A stretch of DNA of 64,000 nucleotides from Lewinella sp038528965 (GCA_038528965.1 JBCBEC010000029.1:1-64000), one strand, 5' to 3'. Shown: positions 1-8,077, numbered from the stretch's first letter. The notes: generated by a model not told the origin, from the sequence alone. Made by a program: numbers and translations.

Positions 1-237
1 GTTGTCCTGGGAGGAAAGACCTATTATCTCTCTAAAGGCAAACCTCAAGTACAGGTCCAAATCACATTTTGTATGAATTCGCTACAACTGGTTTTCCGCG
101 ACATTAATGATCAAATTATTGATCAAAAGAGCATTCGTCAGCTATCTTGTCAAGACATTATGCAAGGCCGCTCGGAGCAACTGCTTGAAACCTATAATCA
201 GCTAAAATCAAATCAACATTGTCCCATCAAAACTTGA
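1..237 (+). CDS. C-terminal end of an IS481-like transposase (5' end outside window)
   Basis: Frame 1 is open from the first base to TGA at 235-237, giving about 78 residues. The translation contains TYYLSKGKPQVQVQ, LVFRDINDQII and SIRQLSCQDIM. This resembles the small beta-strand domain that follows the DDE integrase core in IS481-type transposases of Bacteroidota, where a 'YYLSKGKP' strand is common. The catalytic core would lie before the window and cannot be checked. The stop codon falls inside a direct repeat (233-280), which suits the end of an insertion sequence. It could instead be another integrase-core protein; the family call rests on pattern memory only. Confidence 0.55.
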   Translation, partial: VVLGGKTYYLSKGKPQVQVQITFCMNSLQLVFRDINDQIIDQKSIRQLSCQDIMQGRSEQLLETYNQLKSNQHCPIKT

Positions 238-280
238 CACGACTTAATGAGACAATGCTTGACACGACTTAGTGAGAGAC
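233..280. repeat. Direct repeat at the presumed insertion-sequence end
   Basis: CTTGACACGACTTA followed by (A/G)TGAGA occurs twice, at 233-253 and 258-280, with a 25-bp period. The segment 218-230 (ATTGTCCCATCAA) is also a near-inverted match of 244-256 (TTAATGAGACAAT), 11 of 13 positions. Such nested repeats fit the right terminus of the element whose transposase ends at 237. A second end or target duplication cannot be checked because the left end is outside the window. Confidence 0.5.
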
Positions 281-286
281 AACAGA

Positions 287-452
287 AGTTAGAAAGTAGA
301 AATATCAGATTGGAGGTGGGAAATCGGAGGTGGGAAATCGGAGGTGGGAGATGGGAAATCGGAAGTACACACTTCTCACTTCCCACTTCCCACTTCCGAC
401 TTAGTATTTCCCACTTCCCACTTAGTATTTCCTACTTCTAATTTCTAACTTC
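287..452. repeat. Imperfect low-complexity inverted repeat (purine arm / pyrimidine arm)
   Basis: The left half (about 287-362) is repeats of GGAGGTGGGAAATC-like units. The right half (about 371-452) is repeats of CACTTCCCACTTCC-like units. The two halves are broadly complementary, so the segment could fold into a long imperfect stem. It fills the gap between the transposase end and the next gene at 477. A 64-codon frame across it (247-441) translates to SHF/RWEI-type low-complexity peptide and is not a gene. Confidence 0.6.
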
Positions 453-476
453 CTACTTAGGACAAAGTGTATCACT

Positions 477-1850
477 ATGACCTCATGCTCTTCACAAAAG
501 TGGATTTTACCCGTCGCACTTTGGTTACTGGGTGCTACACTTTGTCAGGCCCAGGTGAATCTGGTACCCAATCACAGTTTTGAAGACATCACGGATTGTG
601 ATCTCGATTTTGGGGATGTACCCAAGGCAGCGCCGTGGCAGATTATACCGGAGCCGGTTAACTCGCCGGACCTGTATAATACTTGTTCTACCAGTGGTTT
701 TTATGTTCCTCCCGCTGGCTGTGGCGATGTCTTCCCGCTGGTGGGTGATGGGATGGTGGGGCTGGTACAAGACCTTCCTCCGGCCGAAGAGCGCATCTAT
801 GTACGCCTAACGGATACGCTGCCGTGGCACAAGGATATTTACGTGTCCTTGTCTACTATTCCCCGGGGCAATTGTGGTCCTGACCCGGGTGATTTGTGCT
901 TCGTCAATTTGCAATGCCTGGCCTTTTCCGACTTTGCGTTTTTGGAGCAGCAACTCGTCATTCAACCTACTTCAGTTATTAGTAATACCCAAAGCTGGAC
1001 CACTCTACGTGGCTGCCACCGAGCTAATGGCACCGAGGATTTAGTACTAATTGGTGACTTCCGCCCTGCCGGCGAAGCCCGTCGCGAATGCGAGCTGGTG
1101 AGTCCCGACAACTTTGCTTATTCCTACATTGATGAGGTTATCGTCTCCCCATTTGAGGTAGTTCCCGACACAATCATCCTTTGTGGGGATGAGATTGTGG
1201 AGTACGACGCTACCTTCTACGACCTGCCCATCAGTTGGAGTGATGGCGTAAGCGGTGCTATTCGTGAAATTAGTGAAGGCGGACAGTTGATCGCCATGGG
1301 TAGAGCTGGTTCTTGTTTTCTGGAGGACACCACCTTCGTGGTAAAAATACCGGAGGAGGAAGAGACGATAGAACTTGCCATTTGTGATGGGGAAGAACTT
1401 TTGCTACAAACGCCCATTAGCGCCGTATGGCCAAACGGAGATACCACCAGCACCTACCGCGTAACGGAGTCTGGCCAGTACCGAGCTAGATTGCTTTCCG
1501 ATTGCGACGAACGCCTGCGCTACTTTGTGTACGAAGTAGAAGACAAAGATTGCAATATCACCTACTTTGTCCCTAATGCCTTCAGCCCCAACCGCGATGG
1601 CATTAATGATCAACTGGAGTTCTTCTTTGAGTCTGATTTCAATTTCAGTGGAGAACTGTATATCCTGGATCGCTGGGGTAATTTGCTTTTCCAGCAAAGC
1701 GTAAGCCAGGCCAATTCGCCCGCTCGGTGGAACGGCACGTTCAACGGCAAACTACTTGGTGCCGGCGTGTACGTATGGGCGTACGAGTACGTGAGCGGGA
1801 AGGATGGAAAGACCAGGGTAATTTCGGGAGATGTGGCGCTGCTCCCATGA
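477..1850 (+). CDS. Exported T9SS cargo with gliding-motility-associated C-terminal (CHU_C) domain
   Basis: A 457-residue protein with an N-terminal signal peptide (hydrophobic run near residues 9-24, ending CQAQ). The middle part begins NLVPNHSFE, a start often seen in Bacteroidota surface proteins carrying a jelly-roll-like region, but I cannot name its ligand. The last roughly 95 residues match the CHU_C / TIGR04131 pattern: FVPNAFSPNRDGINDQ, then LYILDRWGNLLFQ, a WNGTFNG turn and GVYVWAYEY. That domain directs proteins through the type IX secretion system and is typical of type B cargo. No porP/sprF-type partner lies beside it, so it looks like an orphan cargo gene. The mature role is unknown; adhesion or a surface enzyme is possible. 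The gene ends facing a strong stem-loop. Confidence 0.85.
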   Translation: MTSCSSQKWILPVALWLLGATLCQAQVNLVPNHSFEDITDCDLDFGDVPKAAPWQIIPEPVNSPDLYNTCSTSGFYVPPAGCGDVFPLVGDGMVGLVQDLPPAEERIYVRLTDTLPWHKDIYVSLSTIPRGNCGPDPGDLCFVNLQCLAFSDFAFLEQQLVIQPTSVISNTQSWTTLRGCHRANGTEDLVLIGDFRPAGEARRECELVSPDNFAYSYIDEVIVSPFEVVPDTIILCGDEIVEYDATFYDLPISWSDGVSGAIREISEGGQLIAMGRAGSCFLEDTTFVVKIPEEEETIELAICDGEELLLQTPISAVWPNGDTTSTYRVTESGQYRARLLSDCDERLRYFVYEVEDKDCNITYFVPNAFSPNRDGINDQLEFFFESDFNFSGELYILDRWGNLLFQQSVSQANSPARWNGTFNGKLLGAGVYVWAYEYVSGKDGKTRVISGDVALLP

Positions 1851-1856
1851 ATGATA

Positions 1857-1917
1857 CTGGTTCTGCGAGATGTATTCGGCCACACATACTACAGCGGCAT
1901 GAATCTCGCAGAACCAG
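1857..1917. terminator. 15-bp perfect inverted repeat between convergent genes
   Basis: CTGGTTCTGCGAGAT (1857-1871) is exactly reverse-complemented at 1903-1917, with a 31-nt loop. It lies just after the stop of the plus-strand CHU_C gene and before the end of the minus-strand gene at 1987. A shared transcription end is the simplest reading, but there is no clear T-run and the loop is long. A miniature mobile element remnant is the alternative. Confidence 0.45.
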
Positions 1918-1986
1918 AGTTGATTCCGCTCGGCAAGCTTAGCTGGACTTTAGCCATTCGGAGCTTGCTAGGCATATATAGATTAC

Positions 1987-2793
1987 TTACGTCCAGATCA
2001 CAACCGATTCAAAGCCAGCCAGGTTTCCGTCCTGCCCTTGGCCAATCACATATACCGGATGGTTGGACTCTAAATCTGGATGATTATCCTGTCCCATCAC
2101 AATTACCTTTATATCGCTCAGATTGGTTTGCATAATTTCCACCAGGGTTCTGGCCTGTTCTGCTAATCCAGAATGCATATGCAGCTCCACAAAAGTAAGC
2201 AGGACTCTCTCTGCATTATCAAAACGGGATACGGTTCCCCGCGGGGTTTGAGGTTCTAAACCTAAGGCGACAGGGAAAGAACTAGGAGTAAGCGGCTCAG
2301 CTGGATGCTCCAAAAAGAATGGGGTAATCGCAATACCGGCCTCCGAGCCATAGTCATCAAACACCAGCCCTTCTGCCAAAGGAGTGATTTGCTCGCTTAC
2401 TTGGAGTGGACTCAGAAGCACGTTATCTGCGGTGATTCTGATGAGCTCCATAGCCATCGGCAAGGCCGACGCATGAACTTGAGCAATTTCTTGATTGGTA
2501 CGGGTGGTAAAACTGGTCTTGATTTCAAATTTTGGAATCAGCTGTTCCCGAATGAAGACAATGCCCCGGTCAATTACATCTTCCGTTACACGCATTCTGG
2601 GCCGGTCTTCCAAACGGATGAGGAATTGGTAGAAGAACTCCAAAAACCTACTTTGCATGGGGTCTTCGGTGTCCTCTAACAGCTGGCGAAGATCAGCGCG
2701 GCTGACCATTCCATCGCCATTAGCTGCGGCAAGTAAAGTGGTTCGGGTCTGTTGTAGCGTGTTTTCAAGGTCTTGAATGGTAATGAGTGCCAT
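1987..2793 (-). CDS. Nuclease A inhibitor-like (NuiA family) protein with EF-hand-like N-terminal segment
   Basis: 268 residues, no signal peptide, so probably cytoplasmic. The C-terminal half (about 155-268) resembles cyanobacterial NuiA, which inhibits the nonspecific nuclease NucA: a helix LVEIMQTNLSDIKVIVMG, then PVYVIGQGQDGNLAGFES, corresponding to the DVYVIGETPAGNLAGIST end of NuiA as I recall it. The N-terminal half is unrelated to NuiA and contains AANGDGMVSRADLRQLLE near residues 23-40, which looks like one EF-hand calcium loop and helix. NuiA alone is about 135 residues, so this is a two-domain form. No nuclease gene sits nearby. Nuclease binding is inferred from the fold only. Confidence 0.7.
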   Translation of the reverse strand: MALITIQDLENTLQQTRTTLLAAANGDGMVSRADLRQLLEDTEDPMQSRFLEFFYQFLIRLEDRPRMRVTEDVIDRGIVFIREQLIPKFEIKTSFTTRTNQEIAQVHASALPMAMELIRITADNVLLSPLQVSEQITPLAEGLVFDDYGSEAGIAITPFFLEHPAEPLTPSSFPVALGLEPQTPRGTVSRFDNAERVLLTFVELHMHSGLAEQARTLVEIMQTNLSDIKVIVMGQDNHPDLESNHPVYVIGQGQDGNLAGFESVVIWT

Positions 2794-2878
2794 TGGCTCT
2801 GCAGTGTTTTATACATAGTGACAAAATAGACGCTGTGTGCTTATCCTATTACTGCAGACCTTAAAACTAAAAATTAAA

Positions 2879-3394
2879 CTAGGTTGATTTCGACCATTTA
2901 CTTAGAAAACGATTCGCTTCTCGATCATTACGCAAATGGACTAACTGCTTAGAATTATCCAACGCCCGCAAACGCTTAATTAGTGCCGGCCGGCGTACAA
3001 AATTATAGGTAGCAACGTAATGATAGAAGCCAAGGTTAAAACGTTCCTTACAACCTACTGGCATATCTGGCCGGACCTTTCCGTGGTAGCGCATAATTCG
3101 CTTAGTAATTCTCCAAAGGCATTTAACCGTAGGATAATCGAGATAAATGATCGTATCAGCCCGCCCCAGGCGAATATCCATGGTCCCACCATAGTTTCCA
3201 TCAATGATCCAATTTGCCTGATCACTCAGCTCCCGTACCTTCGCTTGCCAGCTGGCCTTATCTGGCTCTTGCCAATTGGGCAACCAGTAATGCTGATCCA
3301 GATGCTGTAGGGGCAAGCCCGTTAGATCGTGCAGCCGTCTGGCAACAGTAGACTTACCGGCACCACAACAGCCGATGACCATTACTCTTTGCAT
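2879..3394 (-). CDS. P-loop nucleotide kinase-like protein (FlaR / DNA topology modulation family)
   Basis: 171 residues with a Walker A motif GCCGAGKST at residues 8-16 right at the N-terminus, then LHDLTGLPLQHLDQHYW and WIIDGNYGGTMDIRL. These are the signature blocks of the adenylate-kinase-like family often labelled 'DNA topology modulation protein FlaR'. Family members bind ATP; their physiological substrate is poorly defined and the topology name is historical. Length is normal for the family. The gene follows the NuiA-like gene on the same strand after an 85-bp gap and precedes the DUF6624 gene. Confidence 0.8.
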   Translation of the reverse strand: MQRVMVIGCCGAGKSTVARRLHDLTGLPLQHLDQHYWLPNWQEPDKASWQAKVRELSDQANWIIDGNYGGTMDIRLGRADTIIYLDYPTVKCLWRITKRIMRYHGKVRPDMPVGCKERFNLGFYHYVATYNFVRRPALIKRLRALDNSKQLVHLRNDREANRFLSKWSKST

Positions 3395-3447
3395 AATAAT
3401 GCTGATTAAAACGACGGTACATTTACAGCTAATGGGAACAAGGGCAG

Positions 3448-4404
3448 TTACTCATCCTTTTTAGCCTCGTGCCGTTCGATGTGCTTATCTGGATCGAACG
3501 TGAAGTTCCAGTTATTGGCGTAGCCTTGAATAGGTCCCAGACCTACTTCCGCACGAATCTCGTCAATATTATGGGGGTCTTTGATGCGTGCGAAATAGTG
3601 TTCTCCGGTCTCTGGATCGCGCTGAACCTGGCTGCCGTAGATTTGTGGACGATCATTGCGCATTTCAACGCGGTCAATCAACAGGGCCAGTGAAGACCAA
3701 TTCAGTTCACCTTCCTCGGCAGCAGCTTTCAATATGGGCAAGTACTTTTCTTGCACCTCCAAACTAGCGTGTTGGATTACGAGAAAAGCAGTGGATGCTT
3801 CATCCCCAACAATCGACTTGCCAGGATAGCCCATCTTATCAATGAGCCCAGTAATGTAAAGGGTATTGACAGAATCACTGTGGTTTTGGATCGCCCACAG
3901 GCTATCCATTTGGGGAGATTCCCAGCCGTACTTTTCTGATACCTCCCCCATGTACCTGCGTTGCGCCTGATCCAGCTGACCTACTTCCGCCAGCTTAGCA
4001 GCTAATTCAACATCATAATCCGGAAAGGCGGCCCGAAAACGGCTCTCTATCAATTCGGCGAAGGCCGAGTTATCCAGGTAGCGAAACTCATCGTAGTTTA
4101 AGAAGACACTCCGACTGCCATCCGGGCTTAGGGTAAAGGCGTGATCGAGATAGTAATCTCTCAACTTATTTTTACCGGCAGAATGTGCACAGGCAGCCGC
4201 CCGCAGGGTAGAAAGAAAGCTGGTCTGCTTGATCTTGAAGGCTGCTTCGTAGTGTCGCAAGCAGTCACTGTATGATTCGGCACGCAAGGCCTGTTCACCA
4301 GCTTGTACCCCTTCAATGTAGGCGGGATTCTGCGAAGAAAAGGTTTGAGCTGAAACCGTAAATGAGATGAAAGATAGTAGACCTAGACAAAGTAGAGAAC
4401 GCAT
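3448..4404 (-). CDS. Exported DUF6624 domain protein with helical repeat N-terminal region
   Basis: 318 residues with a clear signal peptide (MRSLLCLGLLSFISFTVSAQ). Residues about 25-180 are helical and contain TPR-like spacing (YSDCLRHYEAAFKIKQ, LSTLRAAACAHSAGK). Residues about 185-318 match the DUF6624 pattern: GYPGKSIVG, a FLVIQHASLEVQEKYLPIL helix, LALLIDRVEM and IYGSQVQRDPETGEHYF. The function of DUF6624 is unknown. The protein should be periplasmic or surface-exposed. It sits in a minus-strand series with a NuiA-like and a SUKH protein. Confidence 0.7.
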   Translation of the reverse strand: MRSLLCLGLLSFISFTVSAQTFSSQNPAYIEGVQAGEQALRAESYSDCLRHYEAAFKIKQTSFLSTLRAAACAHSAGKNKLRDYYLDHAFTLSPDGSRSVFLNYDEFRYLDNSAFAELIESRFRAAFPDYDVELAAKLAEVGQLDQAQRRYMGEVSEKYGWESPQMDSLWAIQNHSDSVNTLYITGLIDKMGYPGKSIVGDEASTAFLVIQHASLEVQEKYLPILKAAAEEGELNWSSLALLIDRVEMRNDRPQIYGSQVQRDPETGEHYFARIKDPHNIDEIRAEVGLGPIQGYANNWNFTFDPDKHIERHEAKKDE

Positions 4405-4559
4405 TTTTTAGGGCATTTAATTCGGATAATGTCCACTCTTCCTCCGAGGGTGGCTTTTCAAAAATAGCTAAAGCCCTAGAGATATTTCTCTCGTTAACAA
4501 ACCGCTAACGTTTTGCTCCGCCACTCCTCCACTACTCTTCCTTCGTAGTTTGTAGCAGC

Positions 4560-5222
4560 TTAAGCCTCCAAAAACTGATCTCCTATTTTACGCGGCACCA
4601 CCCCAGAATCTTGACGAGGGTGATGGACTTGAACCGTATCACCGCTTACTGTCACAAAATAGCCGTCTCCCTTACTTAAACCGGAATGAATTCGCTCCAG
4701 GTTTTTCAACTCTGCCCGGAGCATAGCGGTGAAACTAACAAAGGCCTTCTTTGGCCTCTGTTTACTTTCTTCATAGCGGTAGATCACAATCCGGTCGTTC
4801 TCATCCGGATGAAAGAAACTACAGGCATAACCCTCGTGAAATTCGAAAAATAGCGTTCGCGGACCGATAAAACCTACAATGCCGTTGCTTTCCAATAAGG
4901 ACCGGCCTCGCTCTTGGTACTTCAACAGCTGATTGGGGTCTACATCTTGCCCCATCCGGAATAGCTCACCAGCGTTTTCTCCAAATTCTAGTAAATAGGC
5001 CCGAAAATCAGCTGGGAACGTTGTATTTAGCTTACGCTCTAGGTCAGCCACTTTTTCCTCCACCATACCCACAATCCAGCGGCGGCGATCGAGAAATCGC
5101 TTCGCATCTGCACGAGTGGTCTGTTTGAAAAAGTAGTTCCTGTTGTCTACCATTCGTTGCAGCCTCACCTTTACCTCTGTGAACAGTGGAGCCATTGTAC
5201 AATTGGGAATTGTGTTGAGCAT
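4560..5222 (-). CDS. SMI1/KNR4 (SUKH) family protein, possible orphan immunity protein
   Basis: About 220 residues. The core KVADLERKLNTTFPADFRAYLLEFG is the characteristic start of the SUKH/SMI1-KNR4 fold (helix, 'P..y..fl...G'), followed by beta-rich segments including SNGIVGFIGPRTLFFEF and DENDRIVIYRYEES. In bacteria many SUKH proteins neutralise nuclease or other polymorphic toxins, but others have unknown roles. No toxin with an export domain is visible next to it. An ATG at 5267 gives a 15-residue extension of unlikely composition, so 5222 or 5195 is preferred as start. Function as an immunity protein is inference. Confidence 0.65.
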   Translation of the reverse strand: MLNTIPNCTMAPLFTEVKVRLQRMVDNRNYFFKQTTRADAKRFLDRRRWIVGMVEEKVADLERKLNTTFPADFRAYLLEFGENAGELFRMGQDVDPNQLLKYQERGRSLLESNGIVGFIGPRTLFFEFHEGYACSFFHPDENDRIVIYRYEESKQRPKKAFVSFTAMLRAELKNLERIHSGLSKGDGYFVTVSGDTVQVHHPRQDSGVVPRKIGDQFLEA

Positions 5223-5495
5223 AGTTATCACCGCCTTCCGCCTAGAACAAAACCACAGACGGAGCAAATGACATAGTGCGATACCAGAATGCAGGGGATT
5301 GAAGTCGAACTAAACTATTCGTGTGTATAAGCATGAGCTGGTGCAAAAAGTTCGCCGATTAGCGATCTAAACGCTTAACACTTAGCCCATTTCAATAGAC
5401 AAATGTAGTTTTTTAGGTGAAGAACAGCCATATAAAGTGATAATCTTCTTCCACCTTTTAAAGGAAGTCATACTGCCAACAAGTAATTTGGGTTA

Positions 5496-5604
5496 GTTTT
5501 TTCCGCTTGAGATAGCTGGAGCTTACGCTTATACCGTAGCTTCAGCGCAAGTGCGCGATGGAGGGAAAACTGAACGTCGTAGCCTTAGTGAGTGTGGTCC
5601 AATC
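5496..5604. repeat. Palindromic dispersed repeat in the intergenic gap 5223-5674
   Basis: The stretch 5496-5571 has outer arms AGTTTTTTCC and GGAGGGAAAACT and an inner hairpin at 5515-5546 (GCTGGAGCTTACG paired with CGTAGCTTCAGC). It is followed by AGCCTTAGTGAGTGTGG and TCCAATC at 5581-5604. A related segment, AGCCTTAGTGACAAGG then GTGTCCAATC, lies at 38578-38603. The rest of the roughly 450-bp gap shows no gene. Confidence 0.5.
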
Positions 5605-5645
5605 AAGGCCGCAGGCCCAACAAAATTCATTAACTCAACTCATTC
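5599..5645 (-). repeat. 47-bp inverted flanking repeat, copy 1
   Basis: The reverse complement of this segment matches 7757-7803 at 42 of 47 positions, including the identical core TTGGGCCTGCGGCC. Copy 1 lies 30 bp beyond the stop of the OYE gene; copy 2 lies upstream of the SDR gene, so the two inverted copies bracket the oxidoreductase pair. Confidence 0.65.
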
Positions 5646-5674
5646 AACAAAATTCACTAACCCAACTATATCAC

Positions 5675-6757
5675 TTACTCTGCCTTCTCGACAAAATCTG
5701 GCCACCTGCGCATGTATTGAATGAAGTTGGGACTTAGCCCTTCTTGGCGCAAATAGTCCGTAGATACCGGATTGGCAACGGGCACAAAGTCGGGATCAGC
5801 AATCACCTTTTCGGGAAAGTTATGGTGCAAAATACCAGAGCGTCCAATCGTAATAAAATGGACACCACTATCTAGTACTTTGCGTACATCGGCGCCAGTG
5901 CGAATGTTTCCGGCTACGGTCAGTAGCACCTCCTTATAATCCAGACTGGAGAAGTGCTGGAGTAGCGTTTGTCCCTGGTGCTCTTCTTCACTGGGCAGCT
6001 TAGTATAATCCCAAATAGAAATATCCAAGAAGTCGACCTGTCCAGTGTCAATTAACTGTTGACTAATTTCTTTTGCTTCCGCTAAACGCATCCCAAAACG
6101 TTCCGGCGAAAGCCGAACTCCCAATAGAAAATCCGGTCCACAAGTCTGCCTAATACCGTCTACGATTTCGAAAATAATGCGAGCACGGTTTTCCAGGCTG
6201 CCACCGTACTCATCGGTTCTTTGATTGATTTCCGGGCTTAGGAATTGGGTAAGAATATAGCCATGCGCACCGTGCACCTCTACCCCATCGTAGCCGCATT
6301 TTTGTGCCCGCACAGCGGCGGCAATGAAATCATCCCGCAACTGGAGTACCTCATCATGGGTGAGTCCACGAGCGCCATATTTAGTAGCATCGGATGCACT
6401 TACCGACGGTTGTCCAATCAGGTCTTTTGGAGAACGCATACCGGCATGATGGAGCTGGACCACTGCCAGGCTACCGTGTGCTTGAATTTCACGGGCTAAA
6501 CGCTGGTGTCCAGGAATATGCTCGTCACCAAATATGCCCAACTGCCCAGGAAACCCCTTCCCGACGGCCTGCACGTGTGTAGCACAAGTCATAACCAAGC
6601 CAAACTGCCCCTTAGCACGCATGGTCAACCAGTGAAATTCCTCATCTGACAAGCGTCCATCTTCATGGCTTTGCGTGTTGGTGAGGGGTGCTAGCATGAA
6701 GCGGTTTTTCATGATGTGACCGGAGGTGAATTGGAGAGCGGCATCCGCTGAAATCAT
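5675..6757 (-). CDS. NADH:flavin oxidoreductase, Old Yellow Enzyme family
   Basis: About 360 residues of TIM-barrel OYE type. FMN and substrate motifs are visible: NRFMLAPLTNTQS near the N-terminus, VVQLHHAGMRS, GYDGVEVHGAHGYILTQFLS with the histidine pair that normally binds the substrate carbonyl, RTDEYGGSLENRAR, and VAGNIRTGADV plus FITIGRSGILH that bind the FMN phosphate. Family members reduce activated C=C bonds with NAD(P)H; the actual substrate is unknown. The longest frame starts at 6817, but the extra 20 residues are aromatic-rich and run into a repeat, so ATG 6757 is preferred. The gene is downstream of an SDR on the same strand, and both may act in one reduction pathway. Confidence 0.85.
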   Translation of the reverse strand: MISADAALQFTSGHIMKNRFMLAPLTNTQSHEDGRLSDEEFHWLTMRAKGQFGLVMTCATHVQAVGKGFPGQLGIFGDEHIPGHQRLAREIQAHGSLAVVQLHHAGMRSPKDLIGQPSVSASDATKYGARGLTHDEVLQLRDDFIAAAVRAQKCGYDGVEVHGAHGYILTQFLSPEINQRTDEYGGSLENRARIIFEIVDGIRQTCGPDFLLGVRLSPERFGMRLAEAKEISQQLIDTGQVDFLDISIWDYTKLPSEEEHQGQTLLQHFSSLDYKEVLLTVAGNIRTGADVRKVLDSGVHFITIGRSGILHHNFPEKVIADPDFVPVANPVSTDYLRQEGLSPNFIQYMRRWPDFVEKAE

Positions 6758-6787
6758 GCGATTATGTGTTTGTATATCGAAAAAATA

Positions 6788-6858
6788 GAACCACCAAAGA
6801 CACCGAAGAACACCCAAGAGTTAGGTTCCTTAGGTGCTCTTGGGTGCCTGGGTGGTTC
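6788..6858. repeat. Imperfect inverted repeat between SDR and OYE genes
   Basis: GAACCACC (6788-6795) pairs with GGTGGTTC (6851-6858), and CACCCAAGAG (6811-6820) with CTCTTGGGTG (6837-6846). The arms are built of ACCACC / ACACC-type simple units, the same style as the repeat at 287-452. It could act as a transcript hairpin between the two genes. Confidence 0.55.
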
Positions 6859-6934
6859 AAAGCTAAAAAACGATGGTCACTATGCTACATGCTGACTTTC
6901 AAGCAGCTTAACCATCGATCTTCCTAACCGTTAC

Positions 6935-7669
6935 CTACCAGGGCAAGGTATCCCCCAGATGGAAATACCCGCCATTCGGTCCATCGGCACCCAATGTAGC
7001 CAACTGCACGCTGGTCTTAGCACCTACCGTCACGTCTAGCGGTGCATATTCGGTACCCAAGTCGGTTTTCACCCAGCCTGGATGTGCACTATTCACTTTG
7101 ATAGGGGTATCCGCCAATGCTTGTGCCAGGTGCACTGTAAATTGGTTGAGTGCGGTCTTAGAAGAATCGTAGGCGAAAGGCTTAATACCGTAGATTTCCG
7201 CTGTTGGGTCAGAATGGATCGTCAATGACCCCATGACACTGGATACATTGACAATACGACCGGCCTCGCTCTTTTGGATTAGAGGAAGCAAGCCTTGCGT
7301 TAAAGCTACCACGCTAAAGAAATTGGTATCAAAAGTCTTGCGCAGAATTTCTTGAGAGATAGTTGTCACCGTATTACCCATGAAGCCACCATCCGCCTCG
7401 ATTCCTGCATTATTGACCAGGATATCCAGCTTACCGTAGGTATTGGCCACATGGTCAACGACGGCCTGCCGCTGACTTTCGTCGTTCACATCCAACTGTA
7501 GAAATTCAACATCCAGCCCCTGGTCTTTTAATGGTTGAATAGCCGCTTGGCCGCGCTCTGCATTACGTGCAGTAGCGATAACTTTAATGCCTTCCTGGGC
7601 CAATTGCACAACGGTTTCCAGTCCGATGCCTTTGTTCGCGCCGGTGATCAAAGCAATTTTCTTATCCAT
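6935..7669 (-). CDS. Short-chain dehydrogenase/reductase (classical SDR)
   Basis: 244 residues with the classical SDR layout: cofactor motif TGANKGIG (9-16), NNAG (86-89), catalytic Ser143, Tyr167 and Lys171 (YDSSK), and HPGWVKTDLG after the active site. It uses NAD(P)H to reduce or oxidise a carbonyl/alcohol; the Arg after the second strand (TARNAERG) favours NADPH. The substrate cannot be told from the sequence. It resembles carbonyl-reductase-like SDRs in having an insertion before the catalytic tyrosine. It lies upstream of the OYE gene on the same strand. Confidence 0.9.
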   Translation of the reverse strand: MDKKIALITGANKGIGLETVVQLAQEGIKVIATARNAERGQAAIQPLKDQGLDVEFLQLDVNDESQRQAVVDHVANTYGKLDILVNNAGIEADGGFMGNTVTTISQEILRKTFDTNFFSVVALTQGLLPLIQKSEAGRIVNVSSVMGSLTIHSDPTAEIYGIKPFAYDSSKTALNQFTVHLAQALADTPIKVNSAHPGWVKTDLGTEYAPLDVTVGAKTSVQLATLGADGPNGGYFHLGDTLPW

Positions 7670-7756
7670 AGTGGGGGTTGATTTTTTGATGATGCTATGA
7701 GAACAGGCTGACGCGGCGTTCGGTTGATTGAATTAGTTGAGTTAGTTAAATTAGTT

Positions 7757-7803
7757 GAATTGGTTGAGTTAGTGAATTTGGTTGGGCCTGCGGCCCTGAT
7801 TGG
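7757..7803 (+). repeat. 47-bp inverted flanking repeat, copy 2
   Basis: Partner of the copy at 5599-5645 (42 of 47 positions when inverted). It is preceded from about 7725 by TTAGTTGAG-type simple units that degrade leftward. The rest of the gap 7670-8077 shows no convincing gene: a 77-codon frame at 7848-8081 gives a biased hydrophobic peptide and overlaps the next start. Confidence 0.65.
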
Positions 7804-8077
7804 TTAGATAGTTCGAAGATTAGACCGTTGGGGTGTCAGCTTAGTAATTGCTCAATGATAGTTATACACGATTTTCACCCATTGGGATTTTGATTGAAAT
7901 TGCCATTTTGATTGAAAGTCTTCAGTCGCTTCCTCTTTTTTCTTTAAAAACCTTGAGTACACTTCGGTGCCTTGGAAGTATCTATATTATTGTCTTCTTA
8001 CATGATCTTATATGCCTTAAATGGTTCACAGAACTGCATTATCTTATAGCTTTACACAACCAAGTTGACACTCAACA

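Noticed and set aside
247..441. 64-codon open frame between the transposase end and the CHU_C gene
   Set aside because: It lies wholly in mirrored low-complexity repeats and gives repeated RWEIG/SHFPLS peptide with no protein-like composition.
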